A stretch of 64,000 bases of DNA from Virgisporangium aliadipatigenens (GTDB lineage Bacteria > Actinomycetota > Actinomycetes > Mycobacteriales > Micromonosporaceae). This document shows, piece by piece, positions 26,699-34,852 of the stretch. Location: NCBI RefSeq assembly GCF_016863615.1, contig NZ_BOPF01000018.1, positions 180,103 to 244,102 of the forward strand. The letters are read 5' to 3'. Each line of letters begins with the position of its first letter. Position 1 is the stretch's first letter. The notes beneath the pieces are model-generated. The model saw only the letters and a program-made list of their open reading frames with translations. It had not been told where the DNA came from and did not search any database. Position numbers and translations under genes: made by a program.

Positions 26699-29650
26699 CT
26701 AGCGGACGCCGCCGGCCGGTGCCCGTCGCGCCCGCGCGATGCCGGCGTGCGCGCGTTCCTGCTCGTCGCGGTCGCCGGTGGCGGTGGCGATCGACAGCGC
26801 GGCGGCGTAGCGGGCCACGGCGTCGGCGGTGTGGCCGGTGGCCGTCAGCACGTCGCCGAGGTGGTTGAGCGCACTCGCCTCGCCGTAGCGATGCCCGATC
26901 GAACGCAGGATGCGGATCGCGTCGTTCAGGTCGCCGACCGCCCGCGCGTGCTCGCCCCGGATCCCGTGCACCCGGCCCAGGTTCGACAGGGCGATGGCCT
27001 CGCCGTAGCGGTGCCCGGCCGTCCGGAACACGTCGCGGGCCGCCGCCAGGTGCCCGGCCGCCTCGTCGTGGCGCCCGAGGTTGGTGCACACGTTGCCGAG
27101 GTTGGACAGGGCCATCGCCTCGCCGACGGCGGCGCCGGTCTCGCGGAACAGCGTGGCCGCGCGCGACAGCTGTTCGTGGGCCTCGTCGAGGTGGCCCGGA
27201 CGGGTGTTGGCGTTGCCGAGGTTGACCAGCGTGGAGGCCTCGCCGTAGCGGTCGCCGGCGCGGCGGTAGGCGGCCAGCGCGGCGCGCTGGTGCGCGGCGG
27301 CGTCCTCGTCGCGGCCGAGCCGTTCCAGGACGATGCCGAGGTTGGAACGGGCCCGCGCGGCGGCGAGCCGGTCGCCGCAGCGTTCCAGGACCGCGACCGC
27401 CTCGCACAGGTGCGCCTCGGCGAGTTCGTAGCGGCCGAGCAGGCGATGCACGGCGCCGACGTTGGTCAGCGCGACGCCGTGGCGGGCCGGGTCGTCGCGG
27501 CCGCGCGCCGCTTCGAGCGCGTAGCCGTGCAGCGCCTCGGCGTCGGTGTAGCGGCCGCCCTCCAGGTGCCGGTACAGCGTGGCCGCCAGGTCGGCCGGGT
27601 AGCGGGGTCGGCCGTGTTCCAGCGCGGCGGCGGCGGTGGCGACGAGGCCGGGCAACTGGGCGTCCAACCAGCGGCGGGCGCAGTCCCCGTCGGCGAACGC
27701 GGGGCCGCGCGCCACCGCCGGGCGGTGCGCCCGTTCGGCCGGGTGCAGCCGGTCCATCGCCGCCGCGGCCGTCCCGAGCAGGTGGTCGAAGAGCCGGTCG
27801 AGCGCGGCGCCCGGATCGTCGTCGGTGGCCAGTTCGGCGGCGTACGCGCGCAGCAGGTCGTGCATGACGTACCGGCCGGAGCCTGCGGCGCGCACGAGGT
27901 GCTTGCGGGCCAACAGTTCGAGGTTTCGTGCGGCGTCGTCGCGGGCCACGTCGGCCAGTGCGGCGGCGGCGTCGACGTCGAACGTGGGGCCGGGATGCAT
28001 CCCGAGACAGCGGAACAGCCGGGCCGCCCGCGGCGGAAGCTGCCGGTAGGACCAGGAGAACACCACCCGCACCGCCGCCCGCACGTCGCCGCCCGGGTCC
28101 AGCAACCGCAGCCGCCGCTGCCGGTCGGCGAGCTCACGCACCAGGCCGGACAGCGGCTCACTCGGCCGGAACGCCGCCAGTTCGGCCGCGACCCGCAGGG
28201 CCAGCGGGAGGCGTGCGCACTGGCGGGCCAGCGCGGCGGCGGCCGCCGGCTCCCGGTCGACGCGCGTGCCGACGAGCGAACGCAGCAGCGCCAGCGCCTC
28301 CGGTTCGGGCAGCAGGTCGAGCATGAGCCGGCGGGCACCGTGCAGGGCCACCAGGCCGCCGAGGCTGTCCCGGCTCGTGATGAGGAGCGTGGCGGTGCCG
28401 GTTCCCGGGAGGAGAGGCCGGACCTGGTCGATGGCGGCGGCGTTGTCCAGCAGGATCAGCAGGCGACGGCCCGCTGTTTCGGCCCGGTATCGGGCGGCCC
28501 GGCGGTCGAGGTCGACCGGGACGTCGGCGGCCGGGACGCCGAGGGACTCCAGCAGGTGCCCGAGCGCGGCCCCGGCCGGGACGGGCCGGCGCGGGTCGTA
28601 GCCGCGCAGGTCCACATAGAGCCGCCCGTCGGGGAACCGGTCGGCGGCACGGTTCGCCCACTGCACGCCGAGCGCGGTCTTGCCGACCCCGGCGGTGCCG
28701 CAGATGATGCCGATGCGCACCGCCGTGCCGCCCCCGGCGCTCCAACTGTCCAATGTGGACAGCTCGGCGGTGCGCCCGGTGAAGCCGGCGACCTCGGCCG
28801 GGAGCTGGTTGACCGGCGGCGCGGCGGCGGTGCCGGCGGGCGGCGGATCGACCGGCGCGGCCGGCGCCTCGTCGAGCACGCTCAGGTAGGCCGCCACGAG
28901 GTCCGGTCCCGGACCGACGCCCAGCTCGTCGGCCAGGTGCCGGCGCGCGACGTCGTAGGCCGCGAGCGCCTCCGCCCGCCGGCCGCCGGCGTGGTAGGCC
29001 CGGATCAGCCGCGCGTGCGCCGCCTCGTCCAGCGGGTGCGCCGCGGTCTCCTCGCGCAGCAACGGCAGGATCCGCTCGGCGCGCTCCAGGCCCAGCATCA
29101 CGTCGGCGTAGCGGGCCAGCGCCGCGCGGCGTTCGTCGAGCAGCGAGCGCACCGTCGGATGCCCGTTGAGCGCGGGCACGTCGGCGAACGGCGGGCCGTG
29201 CCACATGTCGAGCGCGTCGGCGAGGCGGGCCGCGACACCGCGCGGATCGTCGTGCCGTTCGGCCCGCGTCGCCGCGTCCAGCAGTTGGTGGAACCGGTCC
29301 AGGTCGACGACGCCGTCCGGCAGCCGCAACGCGTACCCGGCCCCGACCGACGGCAGCATCGCGCTGGGGGCGTGGGCGCGCCGGCCCGGTTCGAGCAGCC
29401 GCCGCAGATGCTTCACGTGGGTCTGGATCACGTTGGTGGCACTGGCCGGCGCGTGCTCCCCCCAGAGCGCGTCGACGATGCGCGAACGCGGCACCGGCCG
29501 TCCGGCGGCCAGTACGAGCAGGCCGAGCACGGCACGACGACCGGCCGGACCGAGCCCGATCTCCGTGCCGTCGCGCCACAACCGGGTGGGGCCGAGGACC
29601 TGGATGGCGAGCAATCCGCAGCCTCCCAACGCGACGACGTCCGATGCCAT
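26699..29650 (-). CDS. AfsR/SARP-family regulator with NB-ARC and TPR domains
   Basis: A 983-residue pathway regulator. The N-terminal OmpR-type winged helix (about 14-100: LAIQVLGPTRLWRDG, TNVIQTHVKHLRRLLEPG) and BTAD domain (about 110-250: VDLDRFHQLLDAA, AHARLIRAYHAGGRRAEALAAYD) define a SARP. An NB-ARC ATPase follows, with the P-loop GTAGVGKTAL and the LLILLDNAAA and LLITSRDSL motifs. The C-terminus, from about 700, is a TPR solenoid of NLGNVxTxLGRxDEAxxHL units. Full-length proteins of this type sense protein or nucleotide signals. The neighbours suggest it activates the two flanking secreted-protein genes. Confidence 0.94.
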   Translation of the reverse strand: MASDVVALGGCGLLAIQVLGPTRLWRDGTEIGLGPAGRRAVLGLLVLAAGRPVPRSRIVDALWGEHAPASATNVIQTHVKHLRRLLEPGRRAHAPSAMLPSVGAGYALRLPDGVVDLDRFHQLLDAATRAERHDDPRGVAARLADALDMWHGPPFADVPALNGHPTVRSLLDERRAALARYADVMLGLERAERILPLLREETAAHPLDEAAHARLIRAYHAGGRRAEALAAYDVARRHLADELGVGPGPDLVAAYLSVLDEAPAAPVDPPPAGTAAAPPVNQLPAEVAGFTGRTAELSTLDSWSAGGGTAVRIGIICGTAGVGKTALGVQWANRAADRFPDGRLYVDLRGYDPRRPVPAGAALGHLLESLGVPAADVPVDLDRRAARYRAETAGRRLLILLDNAAAIDQVRPLLPGTGTATLLITSRDSLGGLVALHGARRLMLDLLPEPEALALLRSLVGTRVDREPAAAAALARQCARLPLALRVAAELAAFRPSEPLSGLVRELADRQRRLRLLDPGGDVRAAVRVVFSWSYRQLPPRAARLFRCLGMHPGPTFDVDAAAALADVARDDAARNLELLARKHLVRAAGSGRYVMHDLLRAYAAELATDDDPGAALDRLFDHLLGTAAAAMDRLHPAERAHRPAVARGPAFADGDCARRWLDAQLPGLVATAAAALEHGRPRYPADLAATLYRHLEGGRYTDAEALHGYALEAARGRDDPARHGVALTNVGAVHRLLGRYELAEAHLCEAVAVLERCGDRLAAARARSNLGIVLERLGRDEDAAAHQRAALAAYRRAGDRYGEASTLVNLGNANTRPGHLDEAHEQLSRAATLFRETGAAVGEAMALSNLGNVCTNLGRHDEAAGHLAAARDVFRTAGHRYGEAIALSNLGRVHGIRGEHARAVGDLNDAIRILRSIGHRYGEASALNHLGDVLTATGHTADAVARYAAALSIATATGDRDEQERAHAGIARARRAPAGGVR
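28748..28760. repeat. GTCCAA-TGTGGAC dyad element copy
   Basis: GTCCAATGTGGAC inside the SARP gene, encoding Leu-Ser-Thr-Leu-Asp on the minus strand. It is a one-mismatch copy of the recurrent element. Confidence 0.4.
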
Positions 29651-29662
29651 TCTCGGGCGGCG

Positions 29663-29680
29663 TCCAGTTCGATTCCAGAT
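29663..29680 (+). promoter_or_regulatory. SARP-type direct repeats near the SARP start
   Basis: TCCAGTT and TCCAGAT at 11-bp spacing (29663 and 29674), 13 bases before the SARP start codon and in the orientation of the nuclease gene. The 22-base block 29661-29682 matches the copy near 26.7 kb with one mismatch. It may serve autoregulation. Confidence 0.6.
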
Positions 29681-29730
29681 CGAAGGGCGTCATTCCCAAA
29701 GGGTGGTGCCGCCGCGCCGACTGCGCCGCA

Positions 29731-29767
29731 CCAGTCGGGCGCCAGATTGCGTCCAGAACGGCTCCCT
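29731..29767 (+). promoter_or_regulatory. SARP-type direct repeats upstream of the nuclease gene
   Basis: CCAG occurs at 29731, 29742 and 29753, with the related CCCT at 29764, a perfect 11-bp period over four turns. The array ends 45 bases before the GTG of the nuclease gene, where a SARP would contact polymerase at a -35 region. Confidence 0.62.
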
Positions 29768-29811
29768 AACCTGGGCACACTTTGACCACTCTCGATTCCG
29801 GGAGGTCCACG

Positions 29812-31029
29812 GTGAACCCGACCGCGCGTCGAAAAGTCCTGTCCGCAACGGCATTACTCGGTCTCCTCGCCGCACTGGTGCCGGCCACGCCCGGCTCCGC
29901 CGCCGGCGCGGATGCCCTGCCCGACGTGCCCGCCGAGGCGGTCGCGGCCGCCACCGCGGCGGGAACCGGGCCCGTACTCACCGAAAAGTGCGCGGCCGAA
30001 CGGCAGCGGACCGTCGAGGCGGCGAAGACCTCGGCCGCGACCGGGACGGCCACCTGTTCGGACTACAAGACGGCGGCCACCCGAACATCCGGCGTGGGGC
30101 TCAACACCCCGGTGCCCAGCAACTGCCCCCGCGACCAGTGGGGCTACACCCGCACCACCGCCTGCCTGGACACCACGGTCGGGGTCGTCGTCTACATCGT
30201 GCGGACCGGGCAGATCATCGGCGGGTTCGACCTGCAGGTCCTCACCTGGACCAACCTCTCGCCGGTGTCGCACTTCTGGCAGCAGGAGGCCAAGTTCACC
30301 ATGCTGGTGGCGTGGGGACAGATCGCCGGCACCTTCATCCGGGGCGACGCCTGGTGCACCGGCTCCTGCACGGGCAGCCCGTACTTCCCCGACCAGTGGT
30401 TCTACACCCTCACCGCGACCGCCTCGGCGTCGGTGAGCGTCACGGCGACGCTCGGCCCCAGTGACGCGTTCGCGAAGACCAGCATCGCGTTCTGGTTCGT
30501 CAACCCCACGTGGCTCTACGGCAGCACCAACGCCCTCGTCGCGAGTCCCTCGCAGGCCCGCTGCGACACGTTCTACGGCAACGTCGCGCCCGGCTGCGTC
30601 TTCCCGCACGTCCGGCCGATCTACAACGTGTACAGCTTCGAGAAGCCGAGCTTCGCCCGGCACGTGGCCCTCGCCATCGGGTACACCCGCCGCAACGTGC
30701 TGACCCGCATGACCAGCGAGGAGAACGCCCGCAACAACGGCAACCGGGCGTGTCCGGGAGATCTCCCCAAGCCGACCGGCTACAGCTGTGACGAGTACCC
30801 GTTCCGGTCCACGTACGAGGGCGCGTACACCGGCGGGTACACCTACGGGCGCACCTTCGAGGGCTGCCAGATCAAGGCGGTCGAGATCCGACAGGTCGGC
30901 GACACCGGCGGATACAACATCTGCATGATCCCGGTATCGGAGAACAGCGGCGGCGGCGGCGATCTCGGCGCCTTCTACCGCAGCAACCGGGTGCTCGACG
31001 GCGAACAGTTCGAGGTCGTCGTCAACTGA
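29812..31029 (+). CDS. secreted protein with C-terminal NucA/NucB-type deoxyribonuclease domain
   Basis: An exported protein of 405 residues. GGAGG precedes the GTG at 29812, which opens a signal peptide (ARRK, hydrophobic core, cleavage near GSA-AGA). A long middle domain (about 85-290) of beta strands with paired cysteines is unrecognised. The C-terminus from about 310 reads NRACPG, SCDEYPFRSTYEGA (Asp327-Glu328, Glu336) and IPVSENSGGGGDLGAFY, matching the DEWP...EGG and P-x-DN-x-x-GG pattern of NucA/NucB DNases. It probably degrades extracellular DNA. SARP-type repeats lie upstream. Confidence 0.82.
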   Translation: MNPTARRKVLSATALLGLLAALVPATPGSAAGADALPDVPAEAVAAATAAGTGPVLTEKCAAERQRTVEAAKTSAATGTATCSDYKTAATRTSGVGLNTPVPSNCPRDQWGYTRTTACLDTTVGVVVYIVRTGQIIGGFDLQVLTWTNLSPVSHFWQQEAKFTMLVAWGQIAGTFIRGDAWCTGSCTGSPYFPDQWFYTLTATASASVSVTATLGPSDAFAKTSIAFWFVNPTWLYGSTNALVASPSQARCDTFYGNVAPGCVFPHVRPIYNVYSFEKPSFARHVALAIGYTRRNVLTRMTSEENARNNGNRACPGDLPKPTGYSCDEYPFRSTYEGAYTGGYTYGRTFEGCQIKAVEIRQVGDTGGYNICMIPVSENSGGGGDLGAFYRSNRVLDGEQFEVVVN

Positions 31030-31049
31030 ATCCCCGACGGGGGTCGGCG

Positions 31050-31090
31050 GGCGGTGGCGGCGAGGACACGGCGGTCCTTGTCGCACCGCC
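31050..31090 (+). terminator. terminator hairpin after the nuclease gene
   Basis: GGCGGTGGCGGCGAGGAC (31050-31067) pairs with GTCCTTGTCGCACCGCC (31074-31090) around a 6-base loop, 20 bases after the stop codon; the stem has small imperfections. Confidence 0.6.
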
Positions 31091-31165
31091 CCCGGCGGAT
31101 GTGCGGAGTCGGCTTTCCGTCGCAAGCACGGGAGCCGAGTCGAACCCGCTGGGCGACGGGGCGTC

Positions 31166-31171
31166 CATACT
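31166..31171 (+). promoter_or_regulatory. -10 box of a likely leaderless mRNA
   Basis: CATACT ends eight bases before the GTG at 31180, which lacks a proper ribosome site. Confidence 0.3.
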
Positions 31172-31179
31172 CGGAAGCT

Positions 31180-32154
31180 GTGACGGCGGCCGCGCGGCGT
31201 TGGTGGCGCACTCCGGCGGCCACCACGGTGGGATCCGTGGTGGTCTGCCTGCTCGTGTTCGGCGCGATGACGGCCGTTACCCGCGCTCTGGCCGCCGATC
31301 GGGCGTTCGTCGCCGGCCCGTTGCGCGGCTGGGTGGCGGCCGTGTCGCTCTCCCTCGTCGTCTGGGCCGCCGTGTTCGGCCGGGGCGTGCGGGCGTTGCG
31401 GCGGCTGGACGCGCCGTGGCGCCGGGAACGCCGCTGGTGGGCCGGCCACGCCGCGGCCTACTCGATCCTGGTGGGTGTCGTGCTCGGCGTCCTCGCGCTC
31501 AACAACGCGAATGCCACCCTCCGGGTGCCGTTGCACGGCGCGGCCAACCTGAGCCGGGTTCTCATCCTGTGCGGTGCGATCGCCGCCGCGCCCTGGGTCG
31601 CGATGGTGTGGCTGGCCCACGAACGGGTTCACGAGATCCGCGGCGGCCTCGAGACGATCACCTCGCCCGAGCCGACCGACGCCCTGGAACCGGCCATGCT
31701 CGACGGGCCGGCGATCGCCGAGACCACGCGTTCGACCCTGGACGTGTGGTCGACGATCGAGCGCTGCGCACTGGCGCTCGCGGTCGTCGTGTCCATGGCG
31801 GTGCTCGACAGTGCCGCGCTGCGGATCGCCCTGGTCGGCTCCGGGCGCCTCGACCCGCGGCTGTTCCCGCCGCTCGTCGTCCTGCTCTACGGGGCGTTCT
31901 TCGCGGCGGTGCTGCTCATCGCGGTGCTGCCGCTGGTGCTGGCCTGGCGGGCGCTGGCGTTCGCGCTCGTCGACCGCGCTCTCGGCGAGCCGTTGTGCGG
32001 GGTGCCCGGCGAGGCGTGGCTGGCGCTGCGTGGGCGGTTCGAGAGCCATCTGCGCATCGACGCGACGATCCTGCGCCGGCCGATCACCGCGCTGAGCCTG
32101 CTGTCGCCGTTGGCGCTCGCGCTGGTGACGGCGTTCGTGCCGCGGCTGTCATGA
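31180..32154 (+). CDS. polytopic membrane protein of unknown function
   Basis: A 324-residue integral membrane protein with about six hydrophobic segments (TTVGSVVVCLLVFGAMTAV; VAAVSLSLVVWAAVF; SILVGVVLGVLAL; VLILCGAIAAAPWVAMVWLA; two C-terminal pairs). A hydrophilic cytoplasmic loop around residues 150-205 separates two halves. No transporter or enzyme signature is recognised. GTG 31180 follows a CATACT box by eight bases; longer starts from 31054 have no better support. Confidence 0.7.
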   Translation: MTAAARRWWRTPAATTVGSVVVCLLVFGAMTAVTRALAADRAFVAGPLRGWVAAVSLSLVVWAAVFGRGVRALRRLDAPWRRERRWWAGHAAAYSILVGVVLGVLALNNANATLRVPLHGAANLSRVLILCGAIAAAPWVAMVWLAHERVHEIRGGLETITSPEPTDALEPAMLDGPAIAETTRSTLDVWSTIERCALALAVVVSMAVLDSAALRIALVGSGRLDPRLFPPLVVLLYGAFFAAVLLIAVLPLVLAWRALAFALVDRALGEPLCGVPGEAWLALRGRFESHLRIDATILRRPITALSLLSPLALALVTAFVPRLS

Positions 32155-32259
32155 TCTCGGTCGGACGGTCGAGGGGCAGCGGAGGAGAAGACCGATGGGA
32201 CGCGGGCCGGTGCGGCGGGCCGTGGCGCTGGTCGAGGAGCTTCCGGGCCGGTGACCGGC

Positions 32260-33426
32260 TCAGCGGACGATCGACCGGAGCGTGTCCCCGTCGGTCACCA
32301 GGATCGAGTCGTCGGTGATCACCGGCGGTCCGGTCAGATCCTTCGTGCCGGCCCGGTAGGCGGCGCTCCGGGTCCCGCTCTTCGCCGACAGGATGAGCAG
32401 TTGGCCGCCGGCGGCCGGGGCGTAGACCGAACCGTCCGACACGGCCGGCACCCCGGTCACCTTGGTCTCCGTGAACTCCCAGAGCCGGCGGCCGTTGTGC
32501 GGGTCGAGCGCGCGCAGGCCACCGTCATGGCCGAGCACCACCAGCACGGTCTGATCACCGGCCAGCCCGGTGGTCGGGTCGAGCGGCGCGCTGACCACCC
32601 AGTCGACCGTGCCGGTCCGCGCCTGCATCGCGACGAGGTTCCTGTCGACCAGGAAGAAGACCCGGTCGCCGCTCGCCAGCGCGGCCGGTTTCGTGAATTC
32701 GACCGCGCCGGGCAGCGTCAGCGCCACGACGCCCGAGGCGGCGTCGACCGCGAGCCACTCCTCACCCGCGGTGGCGCCGGGCGCGCTGCGCGAATTCGCG
32801 CGGCTCAGCCACACCCGGCCCGCGGCGAGCGCCGGCGTCGACGTCTCCACGTCACCGAGCGCCAGGGTCCACCGGCGGGATCCGGAAGCCGTGTCGACGC
32901 CGTGCAGCACCGTCGCGCCGGCGCGGTCCGAGCGGGCGACCGCGACGACCGTCCCGCCGTCGCGCACCGGAGCAGTGGCGAAACTCTGGTCGCCGGTGGC
33001 CGCGTAGGACCAGACGACCTTGCCGGACCCCGGATCGAACGCGACCAGATGCGGCGACCGGTAGGCCACGACGACGGTGCCGTCGCCGGCGGCCGGGGTG
33101 AACGACGGGTCCCACGCACCGGGGATCGAGTCGGTCGTGTTGTTGCTGAAGTTCCAGCGCTCGCGGCCGTCGGCCCGATTCAACGCCGTCACTCCGCCGC
33201 CTGTGCCGACGAGCACCTTCCCGGTGAGCGACGGCGCCGCGCGGATGCCCGTGTAGGACCAACGCACGTCACCGGGGCGCGCCCGGTTCGCGCGGGCCAC
33301 CGCGTACCCGCCGGCCCCGAGCGCCACGGCGGCCCCGCCCAGCAGCAGCGCCCGGCGTCCGATCGGCCTCCGTTCCGCTGCCGGACCGTCCGACTGCCGG
33401 GCCGGGGGATCGTCTGTCGCGTTCAT
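32260..33426 (-). CDS. exported PQQ-like beta-propeller protein
   Basis: A 388-residue protein with an N-terminal twin-arginine-like anchor (GRRALLLGGAAVALGAGGYAVA) and a chain of PQQ/quinoprotein-type propeller blades (GGVTALNRADGRERWNF, LVAFDPGSGKVVWSYAATG, GVDTASGSRRWTLALGD, RALDPHNGRRLWEFTE). Such propellers lacking dehydrogenase residues serve as scaffolds or ligand binders at the cell surface. It is monocistronic and converges with the preceding membrane protein gene. Confidence 0.88.
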   Translation of the reverse strand: MNATDDPPARQSDGPAAERRPIGRRALLLGGAAVALGAGGYAVARANRARPGDVRWSYTGIRAAPSLTGKVLVGTGGGVTALNRADGRERWNFSNNTTDSIPGAWDPSFTPAAGDGTVVVAYRSPHLVAFDPGSGKVVWSYAATGDQSFATAPVRDGGTVVAVARSDRAGATVLHGVDTASGSRRWTLALGDVETSTPALAAGRVWLSRANSRSAPGATAGEEWLAVDAASGVVALTLPGAVEFTKPAALASGDRVFFLVDRNLVAMQARTGTVDWVVSAPLDPTTGLAGDQTVLVVLGHDGGLRALDPHNGRRLWEFTETKVTGVPAVSDGSVYAPAAGGQLLILSAKSGTRSAAYRAGTKDLTGPPVITDDSILVTDGDTLRSIVR

Positions 33427-33544
33427 GGGGCGTCGTTCTCCTTGCCAGGGATCGGAGGTGCCCCATCATCGAACGAGCGGCCGGTGACCGGTGTCGTGGT
33501 TGGACAACGTTGGACAAGGCCGCTGTTCGACTCGCCGTGGGAGC

Positions 33545-33557
33545 GTCCACAATGGAC
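33545..33557. repeat. GTCCAC-AATGGAC dyad element copy
   Basis: GTCCACAATGGAC between the MerR stop and the PQQ-like gene start, one mismatch from the consensus element. Confidence 0.45.
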
Positions 33558-33589
33558 CCGACAGCGCGGTCGGCGGCCGGTCCGGACGT

Positions 33590-33946
33590 CTAGGTGTCGC
33601 ACGTCCAGGTGGGATCCGTGGCGATGGCGATGACTTCGTCGAGGCGCACCCGGGCCTGGGTCATCGCGTCGATCTGCGCCTCCAGCCTCTCCCGCTCGGC
33701 GTCCAGCAGGGCTCGCAGGCGCGGGAGGCATTCGGCCTCGAGCAGCGGCAGCAGATCCGCGATCACCCGGCTGGAGAGGCTGGCCGAAAACCCGCGCCGG
33801 ATCAGCGCCACCCGCGCGACGGCCGACTCGGCGTAGCGGCGGCGGCCCGCCGGGTCCCGTTCGGCCGTCAGCAGGCCCTGCTCCTCGTAGTAGCGCAGCG
33901 AACGCACGCTCGCACCGGTGCGGGCCGCCAGCTCGCCGATGCGCAC
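33590..33946 (-). CDS. MerR-family transcriptional regulator
   Basis: A 118-residue MerR protein. VRIGELAARTGASVRSLRYYEEQGLLTAERDPAGRRRYAESAVARVALIRRGFSASL is the full winged helix, followed by a dimerisation coiled coil (LLDAERERLEAQIDAMTQARVRLDEVIA). Only two residues resembling a ligand (DPTWTC) follow, so it may respond to a small molecule rather than metal. GTG 33946 is preferred, as it begins the domain exactly. It diverges from the reductase-like gene, its probable target. Confidence 0.9.
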   Translation of the reverse strand: MRIGELAARTGASVRSLRYYEEQGLLTAERDPAGRRRYAESAVARVALIRRGFSASLSSRVIADLLPLLEAECLPRLRALLDAERERLEAQIDAMTQARVRLDEVIAIATDPTWTCDT

Positions 33947-34038
33947 TATGACCACCACCACATCGTCGAGACCTCACATCAATGGCAGCTCCTAGCGTAG
34001 CCACCGCAGCCCTTTCACCCCTGCGGAGGAGCAGTCAC

Positions 34039-34782
34039 ATGACCGGAACGCTCGGCATCATCGGCAGCGGCACCATCGGTTCCGCCATCGCCCGCAGCGC
34101 GGTCGGCGCCGGCTGGCACGTGGTGATCAGCAACTCGCGCGGGCCGGAGAGCCTCGGCGACCTGATCGCCGAACTCGGCCCGTCCGCCCGCGCCGCCACC
34201 CCGACCGAGGCGGCGCGGGCGGGCGATCTCGTGGTCGCGACCATCCCGCTGGCCAACTACGAGCAGCTCCCACGGGAGGCGCTCGCCGGCAAGACGGTGA
34301 TCGACACCATGAACTACGCACCGGCCGTCACCGGCTGGGCGCGCCCGGAACTCGACGCCGACGAACTCACCTCCAGCGAACTCGTGCAACGGTTCCTGTC
34401 CCGCTCGTCCGTGGTGAAGGCGTTCCACGACGTCAACGGCAGGCTGCTGCGCGAACTGGCCCGCCCGGCCGGCGCCCCGGACCGCACCGCGTTGCCGATC
34501 ACCGGCGACGACCTCGCCGCCAAAGCGCGGGTCGCCGAGCTGATCGACGACTTCGGGTTCGACACCGTCGACGTCGGCGGCCTCGCCGAGAGCTGGCGCA
34601 TCGGGCCCAACACGCCGCTGTACTTCGAGGTCTTCGTCGGAGCGGTCCCGCCGGGCCTGAGCCTGCCGGAGATCTACGCGTGGCTGGCCACCACCCCGCT
34701 GATCCCGACCCCGGCGGCCACGGTCGCCGAACTGGCCGCCACGACCGCGCGTCAACCGGCAGGCTTCCGGGTCGAGCTTTGA
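34039..34782 (+). CDS. F420-dependent NADP oxidoreductase-like protein
   Basis: A 247-residue Rossmann protein. GTLGIIGSGTIGSAIARSAVGAGWHVVISNSRGPESL is the dinucleotide-binding start, and AARAGDLVVATIPLANYEQLP and KTVIDTMNYAP are hallmarks of the NADPH:F420 oxidoreductase/coenzyme-F420 family. GGAGGAGC precedes the ATG. It is predicted to use NADPH with F420 or a similar carrier in the cytoplasm and is probably controlled by the divergent MerR regulator. A role limited to NADP-linked oxidation is the alternative. Confidence 0.85.
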   Translation: MTGTLGIIGSGTIGSAIARSAVGAGWHVVISNSRGPESLGDLIAELGPSARAATPTEAARAGDLVVATIPLANYEQLPREALAGKTVIDTMNYAPAVTGWARPELDADELTSSELVQRFLSRSSVVKAFHDVNGRLLRELARPAGAPDRTALPITGDDLAAKARVAELIDDFGFDTVDVGGLAESWRIGPNTPLYFEVFVGAVPPGLSLPEIYAWLATTPLIPTPAATVAELAATTARQPAGFRVEL

Positions 34783-34852
34783 GTCCGACAGGTGATCGCG
34801 GTGGTCGTTCCCACGGATAGGTCTGTCGGGTCGCAACAAGATCGGGTCGGGG

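Noticed and set aside
32195..32254. A 19-residue frame with GGAGGAG upstream, between the membrane-protein and PQQ-like genes
   Set aside because: Too short to support and without recognisable sequence; the strong ribosome site is interesting but could be the start of a deleted gene or chance.
34786..34831. Inverted repeat CCGACAG...CTGTCGG between convergent genes
   Set aside because: Only 7 bp with a 32-base loop, too weak to call a terminator.
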